In this document: positions 36,587-44,481 of the stretch, piece by piece
How the letters are laid out: each line of letters opens with the position of its first letter
How positions within the stretch are numbered: the first letter of the stretch is position 1
From: an uncultured Bacteroides sp.
GTDB lineage: Bacteria > Bacteroidota > Bacteroidia > Bacteroidales > Bacteroidaceae
NCBI GenBank assembly: GCA_949292025.1
Contig: CASEYC010000029.1
Location: 1-44,625 of the forward strand
Direction: 5' to 3'
DNA length: 44,625 nt
Position numbers and translations under genes: made by a program
Notes under the pieces: model-generated
Databases searched by the model: none
What the model was told of the DNA's origin: nothing
Seen by the model: the letters and a program-made list of their open reading frames with translations, nothing else

Positions 36587-36630
36587 ACTATAAACGTCTT
36601 AATGTTCTGTCCTTATTCTCATTATCGGCG

Positions 36631-36638
36631 CAAAGGTA
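36631..36638 (-). promoter_or_regulatory. -7 box of the PCMD operon
   Basis: CAAAGGTA (minus strand TACCTTTG) matches TAnnTTTG, 45 bp before the PCMD start. Confidence 0.5.
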
Positions 36639-36759
36639 ATACAAAATTGCGAGATACGACGTAAATCGTGGAAATTAGTAAGCCCATCGCTCCCCGAGGC
36701 GGCGGCAAGAGACGCTCAAAGCCATACTTCAAGCCTGCATTCAAGCCTTCTGCATCCGA

Positions 36760-36847
36760 CGAAAAAGGCTTATTCGTCTAACCAAAAAGCCTTATTCGTA
36801 TGACCAAAAAGGCTTATTCGTATGACGAAAAAGGCTTTTTCGTCGTG
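36760..36847. repeat. Tandem array, four units of 22 bp
   Basis: Units start at 36760, 36782, 36804 and 36826. Core is CGAAAAAGGCTTATTCGT followed by ATGA, with few changes. Each unit contains an imperfect inverted repeat (ACGAA...TTCGT). There are no spacers. Confidence 0.93.
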
Positions 36848-36929
36848 CTTATCCACAGCCAAGAGCAGCCCTACACGGCGGGAAGAGCAGGGACAAGCAG
36901 GCTCATCACTCATTCAACGGGATAATATC

Positions 36930-36979
36930 AGGCGCGGATTACGAGGATTTATCCGTGAAATCCGCGTAATCCGCGCCTA
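36930..36979. repeat. GCGGAT-type hairpin, copy 4
   Basis: AGGCGCGGATTACG (36930-36943) pairs with CGTAATCCGCGCCT (36965-36978); the inner GGATTT and AAATCC also pair. It ends about 20 bp past the stop of the alpha-2-macroglobulin gene. Confidence 0.9.
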
Positions 36980-36999
36980 AAAGACAGCAAGCTTTTCAA

Positions 37000-39900
37000 T
37001 CACTCCACCCGGAGCGTGCTGCTTGCCGAATGCGAGGCGTACTCCGGCGCGTAGGCGCATTGCAGGGTGGCGATGCCGCCTTCATACGTGCCCCGGCGTG
37101 CCACGCGCTGGCGATGCTCCAAGACGTAGACGCCCTTGCCCAAGGCATCGAAGAAGAAGCTGGTGGCGGCGTCGCCCACCTCTTCATAATAGCCGGCAGT
37201 TGCGCCAAAGCGGTAGCCCGACAAGGCATTGACCGGCTCCAGGCAAGCGGCGCGCTGGTCCTTCAACTGCACGAAGTCCATGGCGCGATCCAGGCGGAGG
37301 GTGATGCGCGAGACGAGGATGTCGCCCACGGCCAGGCGGGTGCCTTCAGCCAACGGCTCCAACGTCTTGCGACCGTCCGCGGCAATGCGCTCCACATAGA
37401 GCTGCTTGTCCACGGAGAGCTCGCCGCCGTGCTGCTCCAGGTCGGCGATGGGCGAGAGGAATTGGGCGTAGACGGCTCCCCACGCCGCGCCCTGGTCGCG
37501 CTTCTCGATGGTGACGGCCTTGGCGCGGACGGCGGGACTGTCATCAGTGTAGGTCCGGCGCACGTAGCTCAGGCCGGGCACGGTCGAGGCGTCCGTCAGC
37601 GTCTCGATGGTCTCCTTGCCCAGGGTGATGCGCACGTCGCCTTGGTCGGCCAGCCAGTCACGACCGCCCATCAGCAGGGCATAGACGGCATCGGCGGCAG
37701 AGACGGGCGTATCCCACGTGGTGGTCTTCTTCTGCTGCAGGAGCCAGAGTTTCATCTCTTCCAGCAACGTGTCGTTGCCTCCCGCCAGGCGCAGGGCCTC
37801 CATGGCGGAGACGTGCGCGGGGATGGGCATCATACCCCAACGGTAGGGCGTGTCGAGGAAGGCGAAGTGGGCGCCCAACTCGTCCTCCTGCACCAGGTGT
37901 TCGCGCAAGGAGGCGGCAAAGTCGGCGGCTTGCCGGATCTTGCCTGCCTTTTGCAGGATGACCAATGCCTGCGACTTGCGGGTGATGCTGCCGTCCGTCA
38001 GTTCATTCTGCACCAGGGGGAAGTAATGGTTGTAGGCTTCGCGGTTGCCCACGGGCACTTCCTCGCCAGCCAGAGCCAGCAGGTAAAGATAATCCAACGT
38101 GAAAGCGGAAAGCCGTTTCTCCTCCACGCGGGGCGTCCGGCGCAACCACGCCTGGTAGTCCTTCTTCACCTCGCGGTGCAGGTAGTCGAAGGCACGGTCG
38201 CGCATCGCCGTGGCCTCCGCATCGAGCGGCTCGCCCGTCAGCAACGGCAGGCGCACCAGCAGGGAGAGGATGTAGTCCGTCACGTAGCGGCTGCCCGGCA
38301 TACCGGGATACCAGCTCCACGCGCCGTCGGCGTCCTGCATCTCGCCCAGCTTGTTCAGGGAGGAAGCGAGGCGGAGGGACATCGTGTTGACGTCGAACAA
38401 GGTGGAGAGGCGGGCCATCTGCTCGCTCTCGTCCTGCGCTTCGGTCAGCCACGGGGTTTCTTCCAGCAGGATGTTCTTCACGTCCGGATTCTGCTCCAGG
38501 CGGCTCAGCAGCGTCTCCTCCGTGCCGCCCTGTGCCTTCCACGCCTCCAGCATCGTGCGGATGCGGGGATGGGACGAAGCGACATAGGCGGCCAGGCTGT
38601 TGGCATACCACGTCACGGCGCGCGAGATGGCGTCTTCCGCCACCGGCTCGCCCAGGGCGGGCAACGCCTGCACAGCCAGCCAGGCGGGATTGCCGGTGAA
38701 CTCCACGGTCAGGCGGCGGCCGGTGGCCGATTCGCTCTGGCGGTTGAAGAGGCTGTCCAAGGCGAAGGTGCGCGTCTCCCCGCCACGGACGGGCATGGCC
38801 AGCGTCTCGGTGATGAAAGTCTTGTCGCTCAAGACGGGCAAGACGTGCTGCTCGCCGTCGCTGAAATCGCCGCCGTCCGCCACGATGCGCACGCCCAGCA
38901 GGTCGTAGCGGTCCGTCACGTCGAAGGCGAACGACACGGCCGCCGTGCGTCCGGCTTCAGCGGTGAAGCGGTCTTTCTTCTTCGCGACGACCTTGTCCGT
39001 CAGCGGGTCGAAGAGCGTCAGCGTGGCGGTGCCTTTCACCTTGGCCTGCGTCAGGTTGTTGATAGTGGCAGCAATGTGCGTCTCGTCCCCCACCCGCACG
39101 AAGCGCGGCAGGTTGGGCGTCAGCATGAATTCCTTGCTGGTGGTGGCGGTGGCTTCCAGGAGGCCGGTCAGCATATCCTTGGTGTGGGAGTAGCCGCGGA
39201 AATTCCAGCGGGTGAGGCTCTCCGGCGCGGTGAAGGAGAAGACCAGTTCGCCCTGTTCGTTCGTCCGCAGTTGCGGGTAGAAGAAGGCGGTCTCGGCGAA
39301 ATTTGTGCGCAGGCCGTCCATCGGCTGGAGGGTATCTTCGGCCATGCCGGCTTCGCTCCTCACTTCCGGCTCTTCCAGTTGGGCCAGCGGGGTGACGTCC
39401 GTCATCTCCTCCTCCCGCGCCACGGCTCCCGTCGGAGCGGCCAATTTGGTGCTGGCAAAGACGCGGTTGCTGCCGCCTGCCACATCGGCAATGCTGATCG
39501 TCACAGACTCGTTCATCACCTGCGGATAGCACCGGTAGAAGTGGTCGTACATCCACTGCGGCACCTGCCAGTACTTCGGCTGGAAGTAAGGCGAGGAAAC
39601 CGACGTGCCCCACGAAGCGGCGCGCCAATTATAGTAAGGGAGATAACGGCTGAAGTAGACGGCCAACGCTTGATGCCGCTGGAAGAGCTGGTCGAGCGAG
39701 GCATCGTACATCGTGGCGAGCACCTCGGCGGCGGCGGGCAGTCCTTGCGGCGTCTTCACCACCAGCTTCCATTCCTCCTGCTGTCCGGGGCGCAGGTGGT
39801 CGCGGAAGACTTCCCACTTCATGCTGAGCCGACGGGAAGGTTCGCGCTTCGTCAGTTCCACCCGTTGGTTATGGAACTGCCCGTCTTTCACCACGCTGAA

Positions 39901-42684
39901 AGAGACGGCAATGCCCTTGCCGTAGGCTTCCTGGTAGGGATACTCCAGGCGGACGAGGGAATCGGTCAGTTGCAAGACGCTGTGCCCGATGCGTCCCTCC
40001 TCACTGTAGATGTCCACCAGGACGTAGGCATCGCGGAAGGAGGTGCCGTAGTAGAGCACGGCAGGATGCGCGGCGTCGAACTCGGCGCTCTCCACGTGGA
40101 TGAATTGCTCCCGGAAGGCGGGCAGGCGACCATCTTGCTTGGAGAAGAGCATCAGGTCGGTTTCCGATTGGTCGTCTTTCCCCGGCACGGAGAGTTCGAG
40201 GCGGTATTGGGCGGAAGGCAGTTGCTTCCACGCATCCAACGCCGTCCGTTCGCCGGAGGTGAAGGAGCCTTGAAAAGTGGGTTGCTGCTCCGGCTTCCCA
40301 TTCAGGAGGCGGTAGAAGCGGTACACGCCCTGCATCTCCAGCAACTGCCCGTCGGCATTCGTCACGCGGAAGGTGGCGGACAGGCTGTCTTCTTTGCAAA
40401 GCTGGGTGGAGAGGTCTTGCGTGAAATAATACGCCCGGCGGGAGGCGGAGAAGGTGCGCGTCTCGCTCTGCGTCTCCCCGTTGTCGCTGGTCACGGAAGC
40501 AGCGAGGGTGAAATAGGCCACCGGGCTGAAGTTATTCTCTTTCCCCTCCGGCAGTAGCGCCACGGGGATGGAGAAGCGTCCTTCAGCATCCAATCGCACG
40601 GTGTCGGCCACCAGCGGACGGGTCTCCCCGCGCCAGATGCCGTAGCCACGGGTCAGCGTGTAGGCCAAGGGCACTTCCTGGAGGGCTGCGCCGTTGTAGG
40701 CTTTCACCTGCCCGGCCAGCGTCACGGTATCGCCCAAGGCATAGGCTGTCCGGACGGGGTCGAAGGTGATTTCAAAGGTGGGACGCTTGTATTCCTCCAC
40801 CCGGATAAGCGTGGTGGCGAGATTGCCCGCCTTGATGACAAAATCGCCGTTCAGGCAACTGGCGGGCAGGATGAACTCGGCGGCAAAGGAGCCGAAGTCG
40901 TTGGTGCGCACCTCCTGCTTGGAGACTTCCTTGCGGTTGACGTCCAGGAGGGAGAGCGTGTAGGTCTTGCCTTCCAAGACGCGGGCGGCGTCCTCGTCCT
41001 GCTCGTAGGCGATGCCCTTGACGTAGACGGTCTGACCGGGACGGTAGAGGGAGCGGTCGGTCAGCAACGTCAGGTTTTCCTGCGAGGCGGCATTGCCCCG
41101 GCTATAATCGGCGTAAGAGATATTCCGGGAATCCAGATAAGCATCCTCGCCTTTCGACACCACGTAGGTACGGATACGTTTGTCCCACGCCAAGGTGGCA
41201 CGCCCGTCCGCGCCGGTGGTCACTTCGGAAACCAGTTTGCCCGGCTCCGGCGTGCCGTAGGTGGAATAGAAGCGGAAGGTCGCGCCCGGCACGGGATGCC
41301 CCGTCTTGGAGTCGAGCGACAGCACTTCCATCCGGCCTCCCGGCAGCGAGAGGACCAGGGGCATCAGGCGGGAGACGGCTACCTCGTGGCGGTCTGTTTC
41401 GCCCCGTTTGCCGTCGGGCACCACCTCCACCACATAGACGCCCAAATCTCCGGGCATCGGGAAGCGGAAGAGCGTATCGGCCTGCGTGTAAGGCAAGTCC
41501 TCCGTGGCAATGCCAGCCTGCGGATTCAGCGTCAAATCAAAATGACGGGAGGCCACCCGGCGGGCGTGCTGCCGGAGATAAAGATTCAGCGTGAAGCCCG
41601 CAAGGTTGCGGAAAGACACGTTCAACGCCAGGGAATCGCCGGGATAGGCCACGGCCTGCGTGCGGACAGTCAGGCGGGGCTGGAGGATGCTTTCCTTCAG
41701 GTTGCGCACTTCATTGATGCGCTCGTACTTGGGATAGCGTTGGAGGGCTTCTTCGCAAAGCGCCAAGGCACGGGCAGGATGTCTGTGCTGACTCCTATAC
41801 AGGTATTCCGCCTTGGCCAGGTAGACTTCGGCGCAGACGGGGCGGTCGCCGTAGCGGGCTATCAGACCGTCCAAGGCAGCCAGATAGGCCGAACTCTTCT
41901 CTTCCGACGTAGGTAGCGGAAGGTAGCGGAACTCCAGCTCATCCAGCGTGGCCAGCACCAAGCCGTCTTTCCGGTCGGGACGCTGCTGGTAGGCCGCTAT
42001 CAGGGCGGTATGGATGTCCCCTATCCGCTTCAGCATCAGCGAATCCGTCTCAAAGCGGCGCATCGTCTCGTAGGCTTCCATAGCGCGGCGGGCCAGCAGG
42101 TGGTAGAGGTCGTGGCCATAGAGGCGGCTGCCCGTCTCCAGTTCCACGAACGGCACGTACGCCTCGCCCGACGCATTGAGCAAGGCAGCCGAATCGCGCA
42201 AAGCCTCCGTGCTGCAGGCATCCACCTTGCGGATGAACTGGGCGGACGTCCACAGGCGGATGTCCGCGGAGAGGTCGTCGCCCTCCACGTCGGTGCGGTT
42301 GCGCAGGGTGCCGTAATGGCGGCTGGCATAGCCGGCGTATTCCTCGGCCAGCAGGGAGTGGAGGATGGCGCGGTTCACGGCGTCCGGCTCCGTCTGCGCC
42401 CACTGCTCCAGTTGGGACAGGCGGGCGTAGAGGCTGTCCGGCGTCAGCTTCTCCTGGTAGGCCGAGCGGCAGACGTATGCCTTCAGCATCTGCGGGGCGT
42501 TGCGCTCCTGCAAGCCTTTCCGGTAGATTTGGCCGGTCAGCTTGACGACGGTTTCGGGCAGGCTTTTCTTCTCCGCCTGCTCCACTTGTTTCCACAGTTG
42601 GTGGTATGTCTGGGCGTGCAGGGCGAGACCTGCCCCACACATCCACAGCAGCACGAGGCTGCACAATTTTCTGATTGCCTTCAT
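37000..42684 (-). CDS. Alpha-2-macroglobulin-like protein, no recognisable thioester, 1894 aa
   Basis: A very large exported protein (signal peptide MKAIRKLCSLVLLW to LHAQT). The first 330 residues are helical/TPR-like. Macroglobulin-type beta domains follow (about 500-950: SLYRPGQTVYVKGIAYEQ and VEEYKRPTFEITFDP). The A2M domain is at about 1125-1200 (ETAFFYPQLRTNEQGELVFSF, LTRWNFRGYSHTKD, KEFMLTPNLPRFVRVGD). An alpha-helical toroid ends about 1650, and a receptor-binding-like domain is last. At about 1340 the usual Cys-Glu-Gln thioester is replaced by GEPVAEDAISRAV, so covalent trapping is not expected. Bacterial relatives are thought to guard the periplasm against proteases. Flanked by GCGGAT hairpins. 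Confidence 0.93.
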   Translation of the reverse strand: MKAIRKLCSLVLLWMCGAGLALHAQTYHQLWKQVEQAEKKSLPETVVKLTGQIYRKGLQERNAPQMLKAYVCRSAYQEKLTPDSLYARLSQLEQWAQTEPDAVNRAILHSLLAEEYAGYASRHYGTLRNRTDVEGDDLSADIRLWTSAQFIRKVDACSTEALRDSAALLNASGEAYVPFVELETGSRLYGHDLYHLLARRAMEAYETMRRFETDSLMLKRIGDIHTALIAAYQQRPDRKDGLVLATLDELEFRYLPLPTSEEKSSAYLAALDGLIARYGDRPVCAEVYLAKAEYLYRSQHRHPARALALCEEALQRYPKYERINEVRNLKESILQPRLTVRTQAVAYPGDSLALNVSFRNLAGFTLNLYLRQHARRVASRHFDLTLNPQAGIATEDLPYTQADTLFRFPMPGDLGVYVVEVVPDGKRGETDRHEVAVSRLMPLVLSLPGGRMEVLSLDSKTGHPVPGATFRFYSTYGTPEPGKLVSEVTTGADGRATLAWDKRIRTYVVSKGEDAYLDSRNISYADYSRGNAASQENLTLLTDRSLYRPGQTVYVKGIAYEQDEDAARVLEGKTYTLSLLDVNRKEVSKQEVRTNDFGSFAAEFILPASCLNGDFVIKAGNLATTLIRVEEYKRPTFEITFDPVRTAYALGDTVTLAGQVKAYNGAALQEVPLAYTLTRGYGIWRGETRPLVADTVRLDAEGRFSIPVALLPEGKENNFSPVAYFTLAASVTSDNGETQSETRTFSASRRAYYFTQDLSTQLCKEDSLSATFRVTNADGQLLEMQGVYRFYRLLNGKPEQQPTFQGSFTSGERTALDAWKQLPSAQYRLELSVPGKDDQSETDLMLFSKQDGRLPAFREQFIHVESAEFDAAHPAVLYYGTSFRDAYVLVDIYSEEGRIGHSVLQLTDSLVRLEYPYQEAYGKGIAVSFSVVKDGQFHNQRVELTKREPSRRLSMKWEVFRDHLRPGQQEEWKLVVKTPQGLPAAAEVLATMYDASLDQLFQRHQALAVYFSRYLPYYNWRAASWGTSVSSPYFQPKYWQVPQWMYDHFYRCYPQVMNESVTISIADVAGGSNRVFASTKLAAPTGAVAREEEMTDVTPLAQLEEPEVRSEAGMAEDTLQPMDGLRTNFAETAFFYPQLRTNEQGELVFSFTAPESLTRWNFRGYSHTKDMLTGLLEATATTSKEFMLTPNLPRFVRVGDETHIAATINNLTQAKVKGTATLTLFDPLTDKVVAKKKDRFTAEAGRTAAVSFAFDVTDRYDLLGVRIVADGGDFSDGEQHVLPVLSDKTFITETLAMPVRGGETRTFALDSLFNRQSESATGRRLTVEFTGNPAWLAVQALPALGEPVAEDAISRAVTWYANSLAAYVASSHPRIRTMLEAWKAQGGTEETLLSRLEQNPDVKNILLEETPWLTEAQDESEQMARLSTLFDVNTMSLRLASSLNKLGEMQDADGAWSWYPGMPGSRYVTDYILSLLVRLPLLTGEPLDAEATAMRDRAFDYLHREVKKDYQAWLRRTPRVEEKRLSAFTLDYLYLLALAGEEVPVGNREAYNHYFPLVQNELTDGSITRKSQALVILQKAGKIRQAADFAASLREHLVQEDELGAHFAFLDTPYRWGMMPIPAHVSAMEALRLAGGNDTLLEEMKLWLLQQKKTTTWDTPVSAADAVYALLMGGRDWLADQGDVRITLGKETIETLTDASTVPGLSYVRRTYTDDSPAVRAKAVTIEKRDQGAAWGAVYAQFLSPIADLEQHGGELSVDKQLYVERIAADGRKTLEPLAEGTRLAVGDILVSRITLRLDRAMDFVQLKDQRAACLEPVNALSGYRFGATAGYYEEVGDAATSFFFDALGKGVYVLEHRQRVARRGTYEGGIATLQCAYAPEYASHSASSTLRVE

Positions 42685-42712
42685 AAGACCTCCTATATTT
42701 ATCGATGTTTTT

Positions 42713-42827
42713 TGGCGCGGATTACGCGGATTTCACGGATAAATTTTATTATAAAACGCAGGATTTCATTGGTTGTACAAATAATAAATCCGCGTCATCC
42801 GCGTCCATCCGCGTAATCCGCGCCTAA
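42713..42827. repeat. GCGGAT-type long hairpin, copy 5
   Basis: TTGGCGCGGATTACGCGGAT near 42712-42731 pairs with ATCCGCGTAATCCGCGCC near 42807-42824; extra GCGTCATCCGCG units lie in the right arm. It is upstream of the alpha-2-macroglobulin start, so that gene is flanked on both sides by this family. Confidence 0.9.
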
Positions 42828-42895
42828 ATAAAAACAAAGTAACGAAATCAAAGCCTAACAAATGTTCTTTCCGGCTTAAAAATCCTTGCACGCAC

Positions 42896-42929
42896 AAAAA
42901 AGGCACACCGGTTGTCCGGCATGCCCTTT
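42896..42929 (-). terminator. Rho-independent terminator of the small-ORF transcript
   Basis: On the minus strand GGGCATGCCGG-ACAA-CCGGTGTGCC forms a GC-rich stem with one mismatch, followed directly by six T residues. It is 47 bp past the stop of the 31-aa ORF. Confidence 0.8.
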
Positions 42930-42976
42930 CATCTGCTTTACTACGTAAAATGTGCTTTATCTTATTTGTTAATCGG

Positions 42977-43072
42977 TCAGCATGAGTAGCTATAATACTT
43001 CATCGACTCCATCCAGTTCTTTCCCATGGCATGGAAGAACCGCTTCAACGGATTGTTCACTTTCTTTTTCAT
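42977..43072 (-). CDS. Unannotated small ORF, 31 aa, basic with YSYSC tail
   Basis: Starts at ATG 43070-43072 and ends TGA 42977-42979. The peptide opens MKKKVNNPLKRFFHAMGKN, then WMESMKYY and a terminal YSYSC. It is rich in Lys and aromatic residues and ends in a single Cys. It is followed by a strong terminator and preceded by another small ORF on the same strand. Family not recognised; a structural, toxin-like or processed peptide role is possible, but nothing is shown. Confidence 0.55.
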   Translation of the reverse strand: MKKKVNNPLKRFFHAMGKNWMESMKYYSYSC

Positions 43073-43123
43073 AATCGTACCTTTTTTAGATTTAATTTCA
43101 ATAAACTGTTATCCTGTCTCGTA

Positions 43124-43222
43124 CTAATTTCTATCCAAGTCGTGTGCCTTGATTTCATTTTCCCCGATTCTTGCCAGCGCCTGCTTCATGAATCCCAGGA
43201 AATTCTTTCTTATCTGTTTCAT
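43124..43222 (-). CDS. Unannotated small ORF, 32 aa, with strong ribosome-binding site
   Basis: Starts at ATG 43220-43222 and ends TAG 43124-43126. The upstream sequence GAGGAGGATAGCAAAA is a near-ideal Shine-Dalgarno, rare in Bacteroidetes. The peptide opens MKQIRKNFLGFMKQALARIG and ends with an acidic/His stretch (NEIKAHDLDRN). It lies 51 bp before the 31-aa ORF and shares its promoter and terminator. Family not recognised. Confidence 0.55.
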   Translation of the reverse strand: MKQIRKNFLGFMKQALARIGENEIKAHDLDRN

Positions 43223-43277
43223 TTTTGCTATCCTCCTCAATACATTCGTTTTCTTCAGTCGTTCGCTGTTGACCCTG

Positions 43278-43285
43278 CAAAAGTA
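43278..43285 (-). promoter_or_regulatory. -7 box of the small-ORF transcript
   Basis: CAAAAGTA (minus strand TACTTTTG) matches TAnnTTTG, 56 bp before the 32-aa ORF; TTGG about 20 bp further upstream (43305-43308) is a possible -33. Confidence 0.6.
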
Positions 43286-43423
43286 GGGCCTTTCGGAGAG
43301 AAAACCAATGATGCAAGTCCCAAAAACATGTTATACAACATATTTCTTGACCTGCATCAATAAGGCGGGGAAAGTCGGAGCCGTTTTGTCAGCAGACGAC
43401 TGACACGCTGACAGGTTGACAGG

Positions 43424-43519
43424 TTACATGCAGCTCGCCACGCCCAGCGTGGTGCCGATGGCCGTCAGGATGCTGATGAGGGTCTGCAGGATCATTTTCC
43501 AGGTGTCTTTCTTGCTCAT
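43424..43519 (-). CDS. Smalltalk-type small protein, 31 aa
   Basis: Starts at ATG 43519 and ends TAA 43424. It reads MSKKDTWKMILQTLISILT, then AIGTTLGVASCM: a basic start, one hydrophobic helix and a SCM end. This matches what I remember of the smalltalk protein family, which in Bacteroides usually sits beside an HU-like gene, as here. No function is known; a membrane microprotein is likely. Confidence 0.8.
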   Translation of the reverse strand: MSKKDTWKMILQTLISILTAIGTTLGVASCM

Positions 43520-43555
43520 GATTTTTAGGGGTTAATGGTTTGACATATTTTAATT

Positions 43556-43910
43556 TTTAGGACAGAGGAACATAGGGACATATTTTCTTTTTTAAGGACA
43601 TAGGAACATAAGAACATATTTTATTTTTTAGGACAGAGGAACATAGGGACATATTTTTATTTTTAAGACAGAGGAACATAGGAACATATTTTCTTTTTTA
43701 AGGACAGAGGAACATAAGAACATATTTTTATTTTAGGACAGAGGTACATAAGAACATATTATGTTTTCGGAGTGGATAGAAACGAATATGTTCCTATGTT
43801 CCTATGTCTAAAAAAATTATGCCAATATGTTCCTATGTCTTAAAAAAATTATGTCACCTATGTTCTTATGTCTAAAAAAAAATTATGTCAATATGTCCCT
43901 ATGTCTAAAA
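43556..43910. repeat. Inverted tandem array between HU-like and smalltalk genes
   Basis: Six head-to-tail units of about 35 bp (core GACAGAGGAACATA then GGGACATA or AGAACATA, then a T-rich run) fill 43559-43770. After a unique centre (about 43771-43785), four units in the opposite direction (core TATGTTCCTATGTCT plus an A run) fill 43786-43910. Transcribed from HU, it would fold into a long imperfect stem. Nothing else is seen here. Confidence 0.9.
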
Positions 43911-44387
43911 TCAACCGAAGGTGCCGTCCTCCCCGCTGCCCGGCTCGCTGCCACCGCCGCCGGACCCGCCGCCATCCTCCGCCTCGATGGCCTCGTAGGG
44001 CAGCCACTCGATGCCCGTCGGCACCAGGCTGCGGGTGGATACGGAGCCTTTGGTCTGCGCCCCTTCGCGCTGGGGGACGAACTGGACGCGGATGGCCTCC
44101 ACCTGCTTCTGGAAGTCGAAGTCGGCTTCGTCGGCGACGCCCCTGGTCTTCAGCGTGTAGCGGAAGGTGCCCAGGCCGTCCAGGCGGACGCTCTTGCCCT
44201 GCGCCATGTAGTCCGCCATCACGCCCGGCAGCTCGCCCAGGACGGCCATCACGTCGGCGTAGGTGACGGTGCACATCTGGCTCAGGCGCTTGGCCACTTT
44301 CTTCACGGGGACGGGCTGGCCCACGGTGACGGCGGCGGGGTAGTAGACGCCGAATTTTTCGTTGTAGATTTTCTTGTAGAAGCTCAT
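43911..44387 (-). CDS. HU-related DNA-binding protein, 158 aa
   Basis: A histone-like protein of the HU-related Bacteroidetes group (TIGR01201 type). The HU-like domain (about 1-125) includes KKVAKRLSQMCTVTYADVMAVLGELP, then the DGLGTFRYTLKTRGVADEAD arm region. The C-terminal 30 residues are an acidic Gly/Ser-rich tail (DGGGSGGGGSEPGSG), typical of this group and unlike canonical HU (90 aa). It probably binds chromosomal DNA. The leader carries a 7-bp tandem repeat, and the 3' side opens into the inverted tandem array. Confidence 0.9.
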   Translation of the reverse strand: MSFYKKIYNEKFGVYYPAAVTVGQPVPVKKVAKRLSQMCTVTYADVMAVLGELPGVMADYMAQGKSVRLDGLGTFRYTLKTRGVADEADFDFQKQVEAIRVQFVPQREGAQTKGSVSTRSLVPTGIEWLPYEAIEAEDGGGSGGGGSEPGSGEDGTFG

Positions 44388-44388
44388 A

Positions 44389-44423
44389 GTTAATGGTTAA
44401 TGATTAATGGTTAATGGTTAATG
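44389..44423 (-). repeat. Five 7-bp tandem repeats in the HU leader
   Basis: GTTAATG repeated five times (one unit ATTAATG), starting one base from the HU start codon. In the transcript the region reads CATTAAC repeats directly in front of ATG, where the ribosome-binding site would be. Confidence 0.9.
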
Positions 44424-44449
44424 CTCGCAGTGTCTTGGCCTTGACGGAA

Positions 44450-44481
44450 CAAAGGTAGGCATTATGTTCGGCATGGCCAAA
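44450..44481 (-). promoter_or_regulatory. Promoter of the HU-like gene
   Basis: On the minus strand -33 TTTGG (44477-44481) and -7 TACCTTTG (44450-44457) are about 19 bp apart, a close match to the Bacteroidetes consensus, 63 bp before the start codon. Confidence 0.6.

Larger units (their letters stand above)
36587..36999. other. Gene-free stretch with a 22-bp array and a GCGGAT hairpin
   Basis: No gene is visible. It includes the PCMD promoter, the four-unit array (36760-36847) and the hairpin (36930-36979). From 36639 to 36759 and 36848 to 36929 nothing recognisable is seen. Confidence 0.65.

Noticed and set aside
37030-40557. 1175-aa plus-strand open frame opposite the alpha-2-macroglobulin gene
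   Set aside because: It is a shadow of GC-rich codons on the other strand: composition is Gly/Arg/His/Val-rich, with no domain, no start context and full overlap with a clear gene.
43031-43363. 110-aa plus-strand open frame near the small ORFs
   Set aside because: Antisense to the small-ORF transcript, which has promoter, Shine-Dalgarno and terminator; the plus frame has none.
43556-43910. Possible CRISPR or origin array
   Set aside because: No unique spacers; units are variable and invert around a centre. No DnaA-type boxes were seen.
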